Assembly: GCA_934167835.1 (NCBI GenBank) | Contig: CAKPLZ010000015.1 | Span: forward strand, 1-17,305 | Source of the DNA: an uncultured Clostridia bacterium | GTDB lineage: Bacteria; Bacillota; Clostridia; TANB77; CAG-508 | Direction: 5' to 3' | DNA: 17,305 nt | Position numbers and translations under genes: made by a program | Notes under the pieces: generated by a model | Told to the model about the DNA's origin: nothing | Seen by the model: the letters and a program-made list of their open reading frames with translations, nothing else | Database searches by the model: none | Shown: one piece after another, positions 15,765-17,305 of the stretch | Layout of the letters: each line of letters opens with the position of its first letter | Numbering within the stretch: position 1 is the first letter of the stretch

Positions 15765-17121
15765 TTATTTTGCATAAACTATCACATAATTAGAAGCCCC
15801 TGGAGAAAACCAGCAATACGGATCTCCAATATCCTTTGGCATTTCATCCTTGCTTTTCCATGGAACAAATAATTCAAACTTTTCTTTTGTTAAAGTTGCA
15901 AATGGGTAACCTCCAATATAAGTTACATTTTTAGGTATAACAATTTTTGTTAATGAACTGCATCCTTCAAAAACGAAATCCCCAATTATTTTCAAAGATT
16001 TTGGCAATTTAACATTTTGTAATTTAGTTGAGTAAGCGAAAGTACCGCTCGCCTATGTTTTCAATTCCTTCTGACACAATTATATTAGAAACAGATGTGT
16101 TTTCATAACCTTTTATTGCTGTGTTACTCCTCCATTCAATAAAGTCTTCTTTTGCGCATATACTTGTATTCCATAGTGGATGCAATAGCACGGTCATTTG
16201 TGGATGACTCTCTACTCCTGTAACAGTTTTTACTGGCTTTCCTGCTATATAATTTGGTATTATCACAGTATCTATTGTTGTATCAGTATTTAAATATTTT
16301 GTTATTGTTACTGTTCCGTCGTCTTCCTCTGTAAATTCCCAATCTGCTTCATTTCCTTCTACTTTTTCTATTATGATTTCACTTCTATCTTTTATTACAA
16401 CTTTCTTAGAATTCTCTTTCCCAAATACTTTTGCTGTGAATTCGTATTCTCCCGCCTCTGTTACTTCATACTCTATAGTGAATGGTTCAAGTGTATCTTC
16501 CATACTAATTTCTTCTGTTCCATCTGGTTTCGTTATTACCATATACCAATATTCTGGGCATATTCTAAAATTAAGTAAAGCTTGGTCTACATTTCCGTTT
16601 CCTACTTGGTTTACAAAATCTTCCCAGCTGGCTTGTGCAAATAATGCATCTGTACTTTCATATTCTGGATTTCCAGCCATTCTTTGCCTAAAATTTACTG
16701 CATCTAAAAGCAATAATTGTTTTTTAGCTAATTTCTCGTTTTCTGTTCCTTCTAATTCTGCTAGTTTTTGTTTCATATATGCCACATATTCTTCATCTGT
16801 TGGTTTTTCTCCTTTATATTGTGCTGTTACTCTTATTTTTCCAGCATCAAACTCTTTTTCAATTTCATAATCTATTGATATTTCGCTATTTAATTCTTTT
16901 ATGTAATCTTCCATCGATGAATACTTCTTGCCTCCTATTTCAATTCCATTACCAATATTGCCTTCAATATCTTGGGCTGATTTCCAATTTTTCGTAGCAT
17001 CTCCTGCTGACTTAAATAGACCTGTGTTTAGTGCTACGCTTATGCTGACTGCTACCAATATAAGCATTACAATAATTGTGATTATTAACGCTATCAGCGT
17101 TATTCCTTTTGTGTTTTTCAT
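15765..17121 (-). CDS. Surface protein with prepilin-like leader and BspA-type leucine-rich repeats, needs +1 frameshift at a CGG codon
   Basis: The N-terminus KNTKG followed by ITLIALIITIIVMLILVAV is a type IV prepilin/pseudopilin-like signal, with cleavage expected after the Gly; the usual Glu at mature position 5 is Ala. A helical stalk follows, then an immunoglobulin-like segment (residues about 205-250, EAGEYEFTAKVFG) and then BspA-type leucine-rich repeats (VSEGIENIGE, LPKSLKIIGDFVFEGC, SLTKIVIPKNVTYIGG). The first frame meets CGG at 16045-16047 and would stop at 16024 after 365 residues, in the middle of a repeat. Skipping one C (16047) restores IGEGTFAYSTKLQNVKLP, the consensus for a complete repeat, and continues to 15765, giving 451 residues. 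AGGAGG precedes ATG 17121. It is probably a surface-displayed or secreted adhesin-like protein. Confidence 0.85.
16045..16047 (-). other. In-frame CGG at +1 frameshift site of the leucine-rich-repeat gene
   Basis: The zero frame reads ATA GGC GAG CGG TAC and stops seven codons after the CGG. Skipping the C at 16047 reads GAG then GGT ACT TTC GCT TAC and stays open to 15765. The skipped C is not in a homopolymer. A 5-bp inverted repeat (GAGCG, 7-base loop, CGCTT, with one G-T pair) overlaps the site. Confidence 0.85.
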
Positions 17122-17209
17122 CTTTTACCTCCTAAATTTTATTTTATATAACCTTTTGTTATATCTATATATTTTTAAAATTAACCTAATTGTACTCATG
17201 GTGGACATG

Positions 17210-17305
17210 GTAGTCTTACCATATATAGTTTGTACATTAGATTAATTCTTAGTCTTTTATATTTTATATATAGTTTGTTTTTTATAAAATTATCGATATA
17301 TATAT
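17210..17305. repeat. Right copy of 96-bp direct repeat
   Basis: Matches 1-96 with one mismatch and stops at the window end inside the AT microsatellite. The sequence before it (CATGGTGGACATGGT at about 17198-17212) contains a short tandem CATGGT and differs from anything at the left end. The surface-protein promoter must lie in 17122-17209; only an AGGAGG site and a 6-bp inverted repeat (TATAAC, 5-base loop, GTTATA at 17147-17163) are visible there. Confidence 0.9.

Noticed and set aside
1603..16047. Three unrelated sequencing or assembly indels, or three pseudogenes
   Set aside because: All three coincide with the only in-frame CGG codons, none is in a homopolymer, and no second defect is seen in any of the three genes. 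Kept as the main alternative because reads could not be inspected.
17147..17163. TATAAC-N5-GTTATA inverted repeat as an operator of the surface-protein gene
   Set aside because: Six-base AT-rich arms are common by chance here, and no regulator or second copy supports it.

Overview
The window is AT-rich DNA (AATAAA-like intergenic runs, AGA-dominated arginine codons) that looks like the chromosome of an endospore-forming, probably uncultured gut-type Clostridia. The grounds are a gerA/gerB/gerC germinant-receptor operon, a one-chain clostridial/bacillar glycyl-tRNA synthetase, the order recA-recX-scpA-secG, and a prepilin-like leader fused to BspA-type leucine-rich repeats, an architecture common in uncultured Clostridia. 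The lineage is an inference, not something I could search. No tRNA, rRNA, CRISPR array, transposase or phage gene was seen.

Layout. 1-344: left copy of a 96-bp end repeat, an AT microsatellite and a promoter. 345-656 (+): small hypothetical gene. 690-2904 (-): two-gene operon of a membrane-anchored SH3/GH18-like protein followed by mltG. 3026-7238 (+): gerA, gerB, gerC and a 58-residue membrane protein. 7235-9800 (-): recA, recX, scpA, secG, with a LexA-like box at the recA start and a separate secG promoter. 9986-11371 (-): glyQS. 11576-12961 (+): murC, divergent from glyQS with a promoter on each strand. 12981-15651 (-): metG followed by an orphan sensor histidine kinase. 15765-17121 (-): surface protein with prepilin-like leader and leucine-rich repeats. 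17210-17305: right copy of the end repeat.

The most striking observation is a genome-level decoding anomaly. Three genes (mltG, gerB and the leucine-rich-repeat protein) are each split by a +1 frame change, and each becomes a full-length, family-typical protein if one C is skipped. In all three the change falls on an in-frame CGG codon: CTT-C-GGA, ATT-C-GGT and GAG-C-GGT. Reading every gene by eye, these three are the only CGG codons in frame anywhere in the window, although CGG occurs about 20 times in the other two codon phases. No CGG is seen being read as arginine. The simplest reading is that CGG has no normal decoder here, and that CGGN is handled as a +1 frameshift (skip C, read GGN as glycine) or as a four-base codon. 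The alternative, three independent indel errors, would have to hit the same rare codon three times, and none of the sites is a C homopolymer. The preceding codons differ (CTT, ATT, GAG), so a prfB-type slip of the P-site tRNA is not an adequate common mechanism; the A-site CGGN is the shared element.

The other genes are ordinary housekeeping: DNA repair (recA, recX), chromosome condensation (scpA), protein export (secG), translation (glyQS, metG), cell wall (murC, mltG), sporulation/germination (ger operon) and sensing (histidine kinase).
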